A DNA stretch of 64,000 nucleotides. Origin: JAPULR01 sp963665075. Its GTDB lineage: Bacteria; Chloroflexota; Dehalococcoidia; Lucifugimonadales; GCA-2712585. The notes beneath the pieces are model-generated. The model saw only the letters and a program-made list of their open reading frames with translations. It was not told the DNA's origin and searched no databases. Position 1 is the first letter of the stretch. The number at the start of each line of letters is the position of its first letter. The DNA lies in contig OY762063.1 of assembly GCA_963665075.1 (NCBI GenBank), positions 1,674,001-1,738,000 on the forward strand, read 5' to 3'. This document shows positions 17,004 through 25,115 of the stretch, piece by piece. Both the position numbers and the translations under genes were made by a program.

Positions 17004-18419
17004 TTAGGAAAACGGCCACCAGGGCGGGAAGTTGCGGAGGGGGAGGTGGCGGAACAGCCAGGGGTGTTTTTCCACCACGAGGCGGAGGGCTGCTTCCGAC
17101 ACCTGCTGGATGGTGAAGTGGGCTTGTCGCTGGATTCGCAGCTTGAACAGGTGGAAGCACTCGCGGGCGTTCATCTTCACCAGCGTCCGCCGCCGATGGG
17201 CGTGGGTGACGACGTAGGGAGCGACGAAGGGCATCGATTGTTGGAGCCGACGGAAGGCGTTTTCCGACAATTCCACCGCCTCGTCGAACCGGTCCGCCAG
17301 GCCCGCTTGCTCGATGAGGGGCGGCGTCACCGCGCCATGAGCAACCGTCAGCGGCTGGGGGAAGTAGCTCTGCATCCGGTGCCGCTTGTATTCCCGGTAG
17401 GCCCCGTAGTCCATGACCAACTCGAAGACGTAGTCAACCAGTTCGAACTCGCGCGGGAGCGGGTCGTGGGGGCCCAGATTCTTGAGGCTGCGGGCGATGA
17501 TTTCATGGCGCTGTTGGGGCGAAAGCCCGCGCACGTGCTCCATCACCGACTCGTGAGAGGCGTCGGAGAAGCGGTAGGCGAGGGCCGAGGCCAGGGTCAC
17601 GTCTGCTTGTGGGTCGAAGGACACCAGCCGCGCGTCTATTTTCCCCTCTGAAGAAGATGTTTCGTGGGTGGGCGATAAGCGTTCCTGGAATTCTCTGACG
17701 CCGGCAATGTAGGGGTTGAAGTCGGCGTACTTCACCAGTGTAGGCGTTATTTCACGTCCCTTCTCCTTGAGTTCCTGGCCCAATTCGCGCTCCTCGGCGG
17801 TGGGGGACGACAGCAGCTTGGTGACGGCGTGCTCCATGCTGCGGGCGTTCATGGTGACGCCCACGTTGGTGAGCGTAGACGCCGGCAGGATGAAGCGGCA
17901 GCTATCGATGGCGACGCGACGGATGCGCAGGTTGAAGGCGCCGACGCGCTCATTTTCCCGTCGTGGTCGCGCCTCCCGCAGGTGCGCCCGAAGGTCGTCC
18001 AAGAGCTCCTCGTAGGCAGTGAAAAGGCCGCTGCACGTCTCTACATACAGGGATCGCAGTTCGGGGTCTTCGTCCAATTCCTGGGGCATGTGGAAGTAGT
18101 CCGACGGCATAATCTGAAAGCGGGAGGACTTCTCCGTATAGGAGGCGAGCCGATTGTCCTCCAGGGTGTCGCAGGCCAGCCGGGACACGTTCTCCACGGC
18201 GAGGTGCAGGACGGCGTGTTCCGCAACGGAGGCGTGGCCGTAGCCCAGCACCCACCGCTCGTGGAAGCCGGCGGCGCGCTCCTCGCTCACCTGTTGCGCG
18301 ATTTCGTCGAAGGGTTCGGGGCGGCGCGACGTCATGGCGAACACCACGGCCAACTGCTCCTCCGACAGGTCGCGAGGACTGAGGGGGTAGACGCGGCGGG
18401 GGTGGTCGGGCGGGTTCAT
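17004..18419 (-). CDS. FAD-dependent thymidylate synthase (ThyX)-like protein with two ThyX-type halves
   Basis: 471 residues, twice the usual ThyX length (about 220-250). The N-terminal half has GHASVAEHAVLHLAVENVSR and SYTEKSSRFQ (about 59-100), ThyX-type FAD/dUMP contact patterns. The C-terminal half has GAYREYKRHRMQSYFPQP (about 345-362), a version of the RHRxxSxNExSxR motif without its second part. Whether either half makes dTMP is uncertain. Long tandem ThyX-like proteins occur in Chloroflexota alongside or instead of canonical ThyX. Last gene of a leftward run lpd - E2 - this gene, 29 bases after the E2 gene, so probably one transcript. Confidence 0.7.
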   Translation of the reverse strand: MNPPDHPRRVYPLSPRDLSEEQLAVVFAMTSRRPEPFDEIAQQVSEERAAGFHERWVLGYGHASVAEHAVLHLAVENVSRLACDTLEDNRLASYTEKSSRFQIMPSDYFHMPQELDEDPELRSLYVETCSGLFTAYEELLDDLRAHLREARPRRENERVGAFNLRIRRVAIDSCRFILPASTLTNVGVTMNARSMEHAVTKLLSSPTAEERELGQELKEKGREITPTLVKYADFNPYIAGVREFQERLSPTHETSSSEGKIDARLVSFDPQADVTLASALAYRFSDASHESVMEHVRGLSPQQRHEIIARSLKNLGPHDPLPREFELVDYVFELVMDYGAYREYKRHRMQSYFPQPLTVAHGAVTPPLIEQAGLADRFDEAVELSENAFRRLQQSMPFVAPYVVTHAHRRRTLVKMNARECFHLFKLRIQRQAHFTIQQVSEAALRLVVEKHPWLFRHLPLRNFPPWWPFS

Positions 18420-18448
18420 AGAGTGGCGGAATCCAAAGGCATGAAGGT

Positions 18449-19429
18449 TCAGTCCCGCAGGGTGTTGGGGTGTTCCAGCAGACGCTTCACGTCGTGCAGG
18501 AACCGCGCCCCGCCGGCGCCGTCCACCACCCGGTGGTCGATGGAGAGGGTGGCTTTCATCATCCGCGCTATGGTGATTTCGTGGTTCTTGACCACCGGCT
18601 TCTCCTTCACCGAGCCGATGGCAAGCACCGCGGCGTTGGGGGGGTAGATAATCGCGGTGAACATGTCCACGTCGTACATCCCCATGTTGCTGATGGCAAA
18701 GGTGCCGCCGGTGTATTCGCTGGCGGTAAGCGCGCCGCCGTGGGCCCGTTGGATAAGGTCGCGGCTGGCGTTGCTGATGTTCACCAGGTCGCGCCGCTGG
18801 CAGTCGGAGATGACGGGAATAATAAGCCCTTCGTCCAGGGCGACGGCGATGCCGATGTTCACGTGGGGGCTGCTGATGAGGCGGTTGTCCTGGAAGTGGG
18901 AGTTGAAGGCGGGGTGCTTCTCGATGGCCAGCGCGCAGGCCTTGATTATCAGGTCGTTCAAGCTGACTCGGACGCCCTGGGGCAGTTCCTTGTTGAGTTC
19001 GCGCCGGAACTCCGTGGCGCGGGTCATGTCGATTTCGGTGGTGACGTAGAAGTGGGGGGCTTCCCTCATGCTGCGCGTGGTGCGGGCCGCGATGAGCCGC
19101 CGCATGGGGCTGAGGGCTATGGAATGCTCGTCGTCTTCGGGAGTCGGCGGGGTTGCTTCATCGGACTGCATTGACGTCACCGGTTCGTCCGCATATATGA
19201 CGCCGAGGGTCGCGCCCACGGAGACGGATCTTCCGGCGGGGATGTGTATGCTTCCCAGGGCGCCGCTGACGGGGGATTCCAGGTCGACGATGGCCTTGTC
19301 CGTCTCTATCTCGACGACGACCTCGCCCCGGTTGATGGAGTCGCCGGCGGCCTTCAACCATCGGACGACGCGGCCTTCTTCCATTTCCTCGTCCAGTTGG
19401 GGCATTTCAAGGTTTACGGATGCGGGCAA
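18449..19429 (-). CDS. Dihydrolipoamide acyltransferase (E2) of a 2-oxoacid dehydrogenase, no E1/E3-binding domain
   Basis: 326 residues from a TTG at 19429 behind GGAGGAGAA. The lipoyl domain (about 1-78) has the lipoyl-lysine motif EIETDKAIVDLES. The catalytic domain starts near 99 (LSPMRRLIAARTTRSM) and ends with SIDHRVVDGAGGARFL; the His and Asp of HxxxDG are near 299 and 303. The usual peripheral subunit-binding domain between them (pattern SPAARKLA...GTGPGGR) is missing: the linker is only about 20 residues, VTSMQSDEATPPTPEDDE. The protein is about 80-100 residues shorter than typical E2. Downstream of lpd in the same run; no E1 gene is in the window. Confidence 0.88.
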   Translation of the reverse strand: MPASVNLEMPQLDEEMEEGRVVRWLKAAGDSINRGEVVVEIETDKAIVDLESPVSGALGSIHIPAGRSVSVGATLGVIYADEPVTSMQSDEATPPTPEDDEHSIALSPMRRLIAARTTRSMREAPHFYVTTEIDMTRATEFRRELNKELPQGVRVSLNDLIIKACALAIEKHPAFNSHFQDNRLISSPHVNIGIAVALDEGLIIPVISDCQRRDLVNISNASRDLIQRAHGGALTASEYTGGTFAISNMGMYDVDMFTAIIYPPNAAVLAIGSVKEKPVVKNHEITIARMMKATLSIDHRVVDGAGGARFLHDVKRLLEHPNTLRD

Positions 19430-19466
19430 ATTCTCCTCCAGGGGCGGGTAAGGCGTTGGGCAGGCA

Positions 19467-20861
19467 TCAGGTGTGGAGCGACGCTCCGGCGGCGTCGAGG
19501 GAGGCTTCCTTGAGGGCTTCCGAAAGGGTCGGGTGGGCGTGGACCATCCAGCCCACTTCGGTGACGCCGCCCTCCAGCATTCGGGTCATAGACACTTCGG
19601 CCAGCAGTTCCGTCACGTCGGCGCCAATCATGTGCGCGCCAAGGATCTCGCCGTAGGCGGCGTCGGACACCAGCTTGACCATGCCCTCCGACTCGCCCAT
19701 CGCGGCGGCCTTCCCGCTGGCCATGTAGGGGAAGCGGCCCACCTTCACGTCGTAGCCCTCTGTCTTCGCCTGCTCCTCCGTCAGGCCCATGCTGGCGACC
19801 TGGGGGCTGCAATAGGTGGCCTTTGGCATATCGACGTAGTTGAGTGATGGCGGGTTGTTTCCGGCCAGCTTCTCCACCACGTAGACGCCCTGGGCGGAAG
19901 CGGCGTGGGCCAGCAGCAGCTTGCCGTTGACGTCGCCGATGGCGTAGACGTCGGGGGCGGACGTGGCGAGATCGTCGTCGACGGGGATGAAGCCGCGGTC
20001 GGGCGCGACGCCGATGGACTCCAATCCAAGATTTTCCACGTTGCCCTGAACGCCGACGGCGACAAGTATCCGCCCGCAGTGCACGTCCACTTCTCCGGAT
20101 TCCGTCTCCACCTTCAACACTGCGCCGTCGTCGACAAGCTCGAAGGCGAAGGCCCTGGCGTCCGTCATAATGTTGATGCCTTTGCGTCGCAGGGACCGCT
20201 CCAGCAGCTTGCTTATCTCCGCGTCCTCGTTGGGCAGCAGGCGGGGCATCATCTCCACGATGGTGACGTTGACGCCGTAGGAGTTGTATACGGAGGCTAA
20301 TTCGACGCCGATGGCGCCGCCGCCGAGGACGACGGCCCTGGTGGGCAGGTTCGTCTGTTCCAACGCCTGCCGGCTGGTGATGACGATTTCTTCGTCGATG
20401 GGCAGGATGGGGATGGTGCGGGGGCGGGCGCCGGTGGCGATGATGACGTTTTCGGCGGAGATGAGGGTGTCGTCGGGGGAGACGCGGAGGGTGTGGGCGT
20501 CGACGAAGCGGGCCTCGCCGGCGACGTGCTCGACGCCGTTCTTGCGGAGCAGGTGGGCGACGCCGCGGGTCATGCGGTTGACGACGCGGCGGCTGCGGGA
20601 GATGGCTTTGGAGTAGTCGACGGTGAAGTTGTCGAACCCAACGCCGAATTCTTGGGCGCGGTGGAAGAGGCTGACGACTTCGGCGTTGCGGAGGATGGCC
20701 TTGGAGGGGATGCAGCCCCAGTTGAGGCAGACGCCGCCGAGGGCGTCGCGTTCGACGACGACGGTGGAGAGGCCAAGCTGGGCGGCGCGAATGGCGGCGA
20801 CATAGCCGCCGGGCCCCGCGCCGATGACGGCGAGTTGGTAGTGGTTGGAGGGAACGGTCAA
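19467..20861 (-). CDS. lpdA: Dihydrolipoyl dehydrogenase (E3)
   Basis: 464 residues from a TTG at 20861 with AGGAG upstream. FAD motif GAGPGGYVAAIRAAQLG (about 12-28), the redox disulfide GGVCLNWGCIPSK (about 41-53), NAD motif VVLGGGAIGVELASVY (about 175-190), second FAD motif VYAIGDVNG (about 302-310), and the C-terminal catalytic pair in HAHPTLSEALKEA (about 440-452). It reoxidises the dihydrolipoyl group of E2 with NAD+. First gene of the run lpd - E2 - ThyX-like. A good promoter sits at 20904-20932. Confidence 0.93.
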   Translation of the reverse strand: MTVPSNHYQLAVIGAGPGGYVAAIRAAQLGLSTVVVERDALGGVCLNWGCIPSKAILRNAEVVSLFHRAQEFGVGFDNFTVDYSKAISRSRRVVNRMTRGVAHLLRKNGVEHVAGEARFVDAHTLRVSPDDTLISAENVIIATGARPRTIPILPIDEEIVITSRQALEQTNLPTRAVVLGGGAIGVELASVYNSYGVNVTIVEMMPRLLPNEDAEISKLLERSLRRKGINIMTDARAFAFELVDDGAVLKVETESGEVDVHCGRILVAVGVQGNVENLGLESIGVAPDRGFIPVDDDLATSAPDVYAIGDVNGKLLLAHAASAQGVYVVEKLAGNNPPSLNYVDMPKATYCSPQVASMGLTEEQAKTEGYDVKVGRFPYMASGKAAAMGESEGMVKLVSDAAYGEILGAHMIGADVTELLAEVSMTRMLEGGVTEVGWMVHAHPTLSEALKEASLDAAGASLHT

Positions 20862-20903
20862 GGGCTGAGCTCCTGCTGGGGTAGCGCGTTGCGCGCGGGA
20901 GTG

Positions 20904-20932
20904 ATTATACCGAGGGCGGGGTTGGGGGGCAA
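20904..20932 (-). promoter_or_regulatory. Sigma-70-type promoter of the lpd - E2 - ThyX-like run
   Basis: On the minus strand: -35 TTGCCC (20932-20927), 17-base spacer, -10 TATAAT (20909-20904), leaving about 43 bases to the TTG start at 20861. Confidence 0.65.
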
Positions 20933-21035
20933 TGATGGGGGGTCAAAAGGGTTGACAACAAGGCGTACCAGGAAGTAGGGTTACTTGGTATTACCTCCCT
21001 AGATTGCAATCAAGACAATCTAGTGCGATTTCCCC

Positions 21036-21061
21036 AACGGGTTGCTTTCGCGCAACCCGTT
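21036..21061. terminator. Hairpin just after the original end of the NYN gene
   Basis: AACGGGTTGC (21036-21045) pairs perfectly with GCAACCCGTT (21052-21061), loop TTTCGC. It lies three bases beyond the TGA at 21065 that would end the NYN gene if its frame were restored, which supports that stop as the original one. No long T-run follows on the minus strand, so its strength as a terminator is unsure. Confidence 0.5.
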
Positions 21062-21064
21062 GCT

Positions 21065-21597
21065 TCATTTCCAGCACCCGCTCAGAAAAGCCGTATTCAG
21101 AGAGATTACTTTGTCCGCCGCGTCCCGCAGAGGCCAAGAACCTGTACGAGGGAACAAGGCGACTTCGACATGGATTCCTCGCCCTTTACCGCTTGAACCG
21201 CGTCCACGAAGTCCGTATCTCCACTCACCAGCACCGCCACGTCGTAGATGCCCGCGACTGCGTGCAACAGCATATCTGTCGCTAGGCGGATGTCCACGCC
21301 TTTTTCGGTAGGAGCAACGTCGGGCCTGCGTTTGTTGTAAGAGAGGCGGCCAAGACGCACTTCCAAATAGTCGATCTTTCGGAGCGAACTGAAGAATTTC
21401 TGTTGAGCCCGATATTGTTCAGGCTGTTTCATCTGGTCAAGGGGAGCGTTGTAGTAGTAGGTGCGGACCAGATGGCGGTCTTTGCCGGCGAGCTTGTTGG
21501 CGAACTTGGAGAAATCCAGGTTCGTGCGAGACTCCGAATATCGCAGGTAGTGATATAGATTGCTGCCGTCGATGTAGACCATAACCCGTTGCGTCAA
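21065..21597 (-). pseudogene. NYN-domain (LabA/DUF88) RNase-like gene with a single-base frameshift
   Basis: The annotated frame (ATG at 21597) gives MTQRVMVYIDGSNLYHYLRY, the NYN first-aspartate motif, and later VDIRLATDMLLHA and VAVLVSGDTDFVDAVQAVKG, the metal-binding aspartates. After that it leaves family character (GEESMSKSPCSLV...). In the neighbouring frame the missing end is present: GIHVEVALFPRTGSWPLRDA and ADKVISLN, then TGA at 21065. One missing G in the GGG run complementary to 21182-21184 would join them into about 177 residues, the normal length. It is a real mutation, an assembly error or, less likely, programmed frameshifting. NYN proteins are PIN-like RNases, often of antiviral or RNA-turnover type. 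Confidence 0.7.
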
Positions 21598-21638
21598 TCC
21601 CTGACCTCCTCCTGAGCGCGTTCGTTGGATGGGGGGTG

Positions 21639-21668
21639 ATTATACCCACGAGGGGGTGGATGGTGGAA
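21639..21668 (-). promoter_or_regulatory. Possible promoter of the NYN gene
   Basis: On the minus strand TATAAT (21644-21639) with TTCCAC (21668-21663) 18 bases before it, about 40 bases upstream of the ATG at 21597. The -10 box is perfect, the -35 weak. The same GATTATACC sequence context occurs at the lpd promoter. Confidence 0.4.
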
Positions 21669-21675
21669 GGGGGGG

Positions 21676-22085
21676 TTAGGTGGGGAAGAAGAGTTCGGTG
21701 CGGACTTCTTCGATGATGTTCAGCAGTTCGGCGTATGTGCCCGGCCCGGCGATGAGATCCCAAAACTCCTTGCCCATCACCACTTCGTATTGCATGTCCA
21801 TGATTCTCTTGGTCATGGAATGCCCATACTCCGCACGTGTTCCGAATGGGTTATAGGTGAAAGCCATAACTCCCCTGGCGCCGCTTACGCCTTCCCTATT
21901 CTTTATCAAGAGGTAGTAAAGAATCTTCCTCTTTGATTCCGCCGCAATATCCAGGTTGGGAAGAGGCGTCTTCAACTCCACGAAAAGCGGGCCAGGGCTG
22001 AAATCTCCTATGTAAAGGTCGGCTGTTACAGTCCTTAATGTACGCCCGCCGCCGCGGGAGTTGAGGATGTCGGTTATCTCAGGAA
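21676..22085 (-). pseudogene. TdeIII-like type II restriction endonuclease, 5'-truncated
   Basis: The frame that ends at 21676 stays open upstream through 22085 without any ATG, GTG or TTG before the GTG at 21981. Read through, it gives PEITDILNSRGGG, VTADLYIGDF, then PLFVELKTPLPN, which supplies a PD-(D/E)XK core (D...ELK), and a C-terminal GKEFWDLIAGPGTYAELLN and EEV. The ELKTPLPN and GTYEELL-type signatures fit the TdeIII family. About half the usual length is missing at the N-terminus, where the PmeII-like gene ends instead. It is most likely a decayed nuclease gene; a short functional C-terminal protein from the GTG at 21981 is possible but would lack the catalytic aspartate. Confidence 0.55.
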
Positions 22086-22856
22086 TTATGCTGGGAGGAA
22101 CTTGTCCATGTCGTAGTTGCCGCAGGTTAGGCGAACGAGTTTTGGCCAGTCAATTTCGCCGGACGCGTGGCAAAACGCTTCAATGAACCTCAGGGTTAGG
22201 AGATTGGCAACTTTGGATTTCTCGACAAGGAATCGGTCATTGTGCTCTTTAGCTTTATACCCGACGGGTTCAATGATGTCCGTGTAGAGATTCTCGTTTT
22301 CGCTGATGAGATACCAGAAGTTCTGGCCTACTACCTTTAGGTATCCTCGGTTCATGTGAGAAGTCCTGGTCTTCCCGTAGCAGATGCCCAAGACGGGTTG
22401 TACGTTAATGGATTGTCTTGATTGCTTGAGTCTCCTAACCGCAACTCGCAAGTCTTCTTCCAACTTGTCTTGTTGCGAGCTGTTGCCCCAATTGGGGCCG
22501 GATTTGATTGAAACTACATAATGAATTCCCTTGTTCAAGAACTCCAGGTCAACGCCGGAAGCGGTAGATTTATGTCCTCCCGTTGTTTGTTGGGCAACAA
22601 AAACCGCCAACCCCTCAAGGAAGTGGCCGAATAGCTGCTCCTCTGATGAAGACAGAAAAGCATCCATGAACCCCTCTACAAGTTGGCTGGCTTTCTGCAC
22701 ATTCTTAGCTTTGAACAAGTAGGGATTCTTGTTCAAAAGTCTGCGGAGGGTTAGCTTCTTGAGTGAGGTTAGTCGCCGGTTATGGAAGTCAACGATGTTA
22801 TCATTGACGTACTCTTGCACCAGCGGAAGGTTTAACGGCTTCATTTGATTTCCCAT
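22086..22856 (-). CDS. PmeII-like type II restriction endonuclease
   Basis: 256 residues. The N-terminal part (VQEYVNDNIVDFHNRRLTSL, then LRRLLNKNPYLFKAKN) matches the PmeII family, as does the central catalytic block TASGVDLEFLNKGIHYVVSIKSGPNWGNSS (landmarks near 97-126), with Asp and the SIKSG lysine as the PD-(D/E)XK core. It cuts unmethylated DNA at a short recognition site that cannot be read from sequence. Its start overlaps the end of the methyltransferase gene by 56 bases, so the pair is tightly coupled. An ATG four codons in is the alternative start. Confidence 0.8.
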   Translation of the reverse strand: MGNQMKPLNLPLVQEYVNDNIVDFHNRRLTSLKKLTLRRLLNKNPYLFKAKNVQKASQLVEGFMDAFLSSSEEQLFGHFLEGLAVFVAQQTTGGHKSTASGVDLEFLNKGIHYVVSIKSGPNWGNSSQQDKLEEDLRVAVRRLKQSRQSINVQPVLGICYGKTRTSHMNRGYLKVVGQNFWYLISENENLYTDIIEPVGYKAKEHNDRFLVEKSKVANLLTLRFIEAFCHASGEIDWPKLVRLTCGNYDMDKFLPA

Positions 22857-23730
22857 TCGGAGATATGTTGTCTGGGAGATATTCTATCTTTAGTCTTTCG
22901 GCGATTGAGGGAATGCGAACCTGTAGCTCGTGCAGGCGTTGGTAGGTAAGGTTCACGTACTCTTTGTTGATGTCGATGCCTACAAAGTGCCTTCCTAATG
23001 TGGCGGCGGCTACGGCGGTTGTGCCAGACCCAATGAAGGGATCCAGGACAACGTCGTCCGGTTTCGTGAAGAGGCGTATGAACCAGGAAGGTAGGGGCAC
23101 TGGAAAAACGGCGCTGTGGCTCTTGTTGGAGGACTCGGTTGCCATGTGAAGGACGTTATTGGGGTAAACCAAATCACGTCCCACCCAATTTGAGACGTTT
23201 TTCCCGAAACCGCTACCGACCTTGGATTCGTCCCTGGTCTTGTCGGTTTCGCTTAATTTCTTCAGTCTACCCTCGGCCCAACTTCCAACCGGAATCATCA
23301 CCTCCTCTTGGTACATGCTGAACTTCTTTTGCTTGTTGAACTGAATCAACCGCTCCCAATTGTCCCTGAACCGGTTGGGCCATTTCCCTGGATAGGAGTT
23401 CTTCTTGTGCCACATGAACTCCTCAGTCCAGAGCCAGCCGTTCCTCCGCATTTCCAGGATTAGCTCAATGACGTAAGTATGCCGTTCGCCATTGACAGCC
23501 CGTTCTTTGATGTTCAAGACGAAAGTCCCTGTAGGCTTGAGAACGCGGAAAAACTGGCTGGCCTTCGGCATGAACCAATCGACGTAATCGTTGGGATGAA
23601 CGCCACCATACACACGCTTGCGCTGGTCGGCGTAAGGGGGTGAGGTGAATATCAGGTCAATAGAATCATCGGGAATGACCTTTAGAACTTCCTCGCAGTC
23701 GCCTTTATAAATCTTGTCGAAATAGTACAT
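22801..23730 (-). CDS. Site-specific DNA methyltransferase, beta class (TSPPY)
   Basis: 309 residues. Motif IV is LIFTSPPYADQRKRVYGG (about 30-47). The SAM-binding motif I comes last, DPFIGSGTTAVAAATLGRHF followed by VGIDINKEY (about 232-262), an order that defines the beta class of N6-adenine or N4-cytosine methylases; the S-P-P-Y version is more often N4-cytosine. It protects host sites from the PmeII-like nuclease encoded directly downstream. Base composition is lower in GC than the chromosomal neighbours. Confidence 0.88.
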   Translation of the reverse strand: MYYFDKIYKGDCEEVLKVIPDDSIDLIFTSPPYADQRKRVYGGVHPNDYVDWFMPKASQFFRVLKPTGTFVLNIKERAVNGERHTYVIELILEMRRNGWLWTEEFMWHKKNSYPGKWPNRFRDNWERLIQFNKQKKFSMYQEEVMIPVGSWAEGRLKKLSETDKTRDESKVGSGFGKNVSNWVGRDLVYPNNVLHMATESSNKSHSAVFPVPLPSWFIRLFTKPDDVVLDPFIGSGTTAVAAATLGRHFVGIDINKEYVNLTYQRLHELQVRIPSIAERLKIEYLPDNISPNGKSNEAVKPSAGARVRQ

Positions 23731-23731
23731 A

Positions 23732-24370
23732 CTACGAAACCAGACATTTAGTCGAATATGTGAATTTCCGCGGGAATTTCTTCACCAACGCTAGAAGAAA
23801 CTGACGTATATCGGGGCGTTCATACAATTCTGCCGCATCCTGGAACTGCGCTAAATTTCCAGAGAGTCTTTTAGGGGTAGCATCGGGAAGGGCAAGAAGA
23901 ACCTCGGAAAGATCTGATTCTGCCACGTGGTCTAGCGAACCCGTTTTTGCGAAACCCTGAAATGAGTCGGAGTTTTCCACAGACCTTAGCAATCTGCCAG
24001 AGTTTGTGCGCAACTCACTTTGGAGTTTTCGACTACCCCTTACCGGCTTCTTACCTAGTTCCCGCTCTATCCGCGTTGCTACTTGCAGTCCAAGGCGGGT
24101 CAACTTAAACCCCTCCCGCACACTTCCAACTATGTAATGCTTGTCAGTTCGTGCCCTTAGCCAACTCTTGTCTACCACGGAAGAGTCTGGCCATTGGGGA
24201 TACCCCCGCAGATTGAATCTCTTGGGGAACAGTTGGAAAGCTTTGGCTACGATGTCTTCAAAGGTTGCGCGGGAGTTATTGGCAGTTATCATGTAGACCA
24301 CATAAGTTACAAGGTCGTCATAGCTTATCGTTTCGTACGATTCCAGCGCGGACGTCTTCGTCTGTACCAT
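23732..24370 (-). CDS. Uncharacterised protein, first gene of the restriction-modification cassette
   Basis: 212 residues, not recognised. The N-terminal half (YDDLVTYVVYMITANNSRATFEDIVAKAFQLFP, then SWLRARTDKHYIVGSVREGFKLTRLGLQVA, landmarks) looks like a winged-helix domain: helices followed by a GFKLTRLG beta-wing. The C-terminal half has no motif. It ends one base before the methyltransferase start, so it belongs to the same transcript. A controller or target-recognition accessory of the cassette is plausible. Confidence 0.65.
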   Translation of the reverse strand: MVQTKTSALESYETISYDDLVTYVVYMITANNSRATFEDIVAKAFQLFPKRFNLRGYPQWPDSSVVDKSWLRARTDKHYIVGSVREGFKLTRLGLQVATRIERELGKKPVRGSRKLQSELRTNSGRLLRSVENSDSFQGFAKTGSLDHVAESDLSEVLLALPDATPKRLSGNLAQFQDAAELYERPDIRQFLLALVKKFPRKFTYSTKCLVS

Positions 24371-24830
24371 GCAATATCCTCAAGCGGTCAATCAATCATA
24401 GTAGTAGAGGCGAATATTGAGGCGCGTTCCACAGGCATATAATTCGGCACCTATATTCGATTGTACCAATGGGGATTAATGAAGCACTCGGAACATAAGT
24501 GGACATCTCGACCAAGTGCAACAAGTCGGAGTATCGTTATCAATATCATATCGGGGTCCTCAGATTGGAAATATCGAGTGATCAGGTGAGGGGGTTTAGG
24601 ACCGGAACTGAAATCCACTATAGGTGGAGTTTGAACCTCGCATTGGCAAACCGTGACTGTATTCTTGGGTACATTATCAGTGATGCAATACATCAGAATC
24701 ACCTATTCAATGAAGATGTTGGAGGCAGGATTCATGCTCTGCCCGAAATTTAAGTTTACCATAAATGGCGAGGGAGAAGCCAAGGGAGAATAGCTCAGCC
24801 ATTCCATAGAGCCTCCAGCCCTTCCCACCC
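24371..24830. other. Intergenic stretch without a supported gene
   Basis: AT-richer sequence upstream of the restriction-modification cassette. Two overlapping short frames on opposite strands (near 24451-24753) have no start signal or family character and are rejected. No repeat family of the right half occurs here. The promoter of the leftward cassette must lie near 24371-24450 but no convincing boxes were seen. Confidence 0.5.
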
Positions 24831-25115
24831 CTAAAACGTCAAATGCAGGTATAGATGGCCTTGCTGCCACGGGAGGCTTCGCACCCAGGCCAAGACGGAC
24901 GCCCGCTCTGCGTTCGTCAACCCTTCCGAGGCGGCGAATGCTTCTGCCAGGCGCTCCAGGGTTTCCTCGTCGTATTGGGCGAGCATGTTTGAACCATCGC
25001 CGAACTGCCAGTCGGCGTCGCAGTAGTTTTCCAGCAGGCGCCATGCGAACCGGCAGGCCGCGCCTGTTGGTCGGGGAAGATATTGTATTGTCACCACGCC
25101 CACGTCCAGTCCCAT
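24831..25115 (-). CDS. Small uncharacterised protein
   Basis: 94 residues from the ATG at 25115, which has GGAGG eight bases upstream (on the minus strand). It starts MGLDVGVVTIQYLPRPTGAA and continues FAWRLLENYCDADWQFGDGSN (landmarks), with a C-terminal helical part ending HLYLHLTF. No membrane segment. Not recognised. The strong ribosome binding site and sequence composition support it as a real gene. It stands alone. Confidence 0.6.
   Translation of the reverse strand: MGLDVGVVTIQYLPRPTGAACRFAWRLLENYCDADWQFGDGSNMLAQYDEETLERLAEAFAASEGLTNAERASVLAWVRSLPWQQGHLYLHLTF

Noticed and set aside
20862..21030. Search for an E1 component next to lpd and E2
   Set aside because: The space upstream of lpd contains only its promoter; the next gene is the NYN remnant, so no E1 gene is present.
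24451..24753. Two short overlapping frames on opposite strands
   Set aside because: No ribosome binding site, no recognisable pattern and each explains the other; kept as intergenic.
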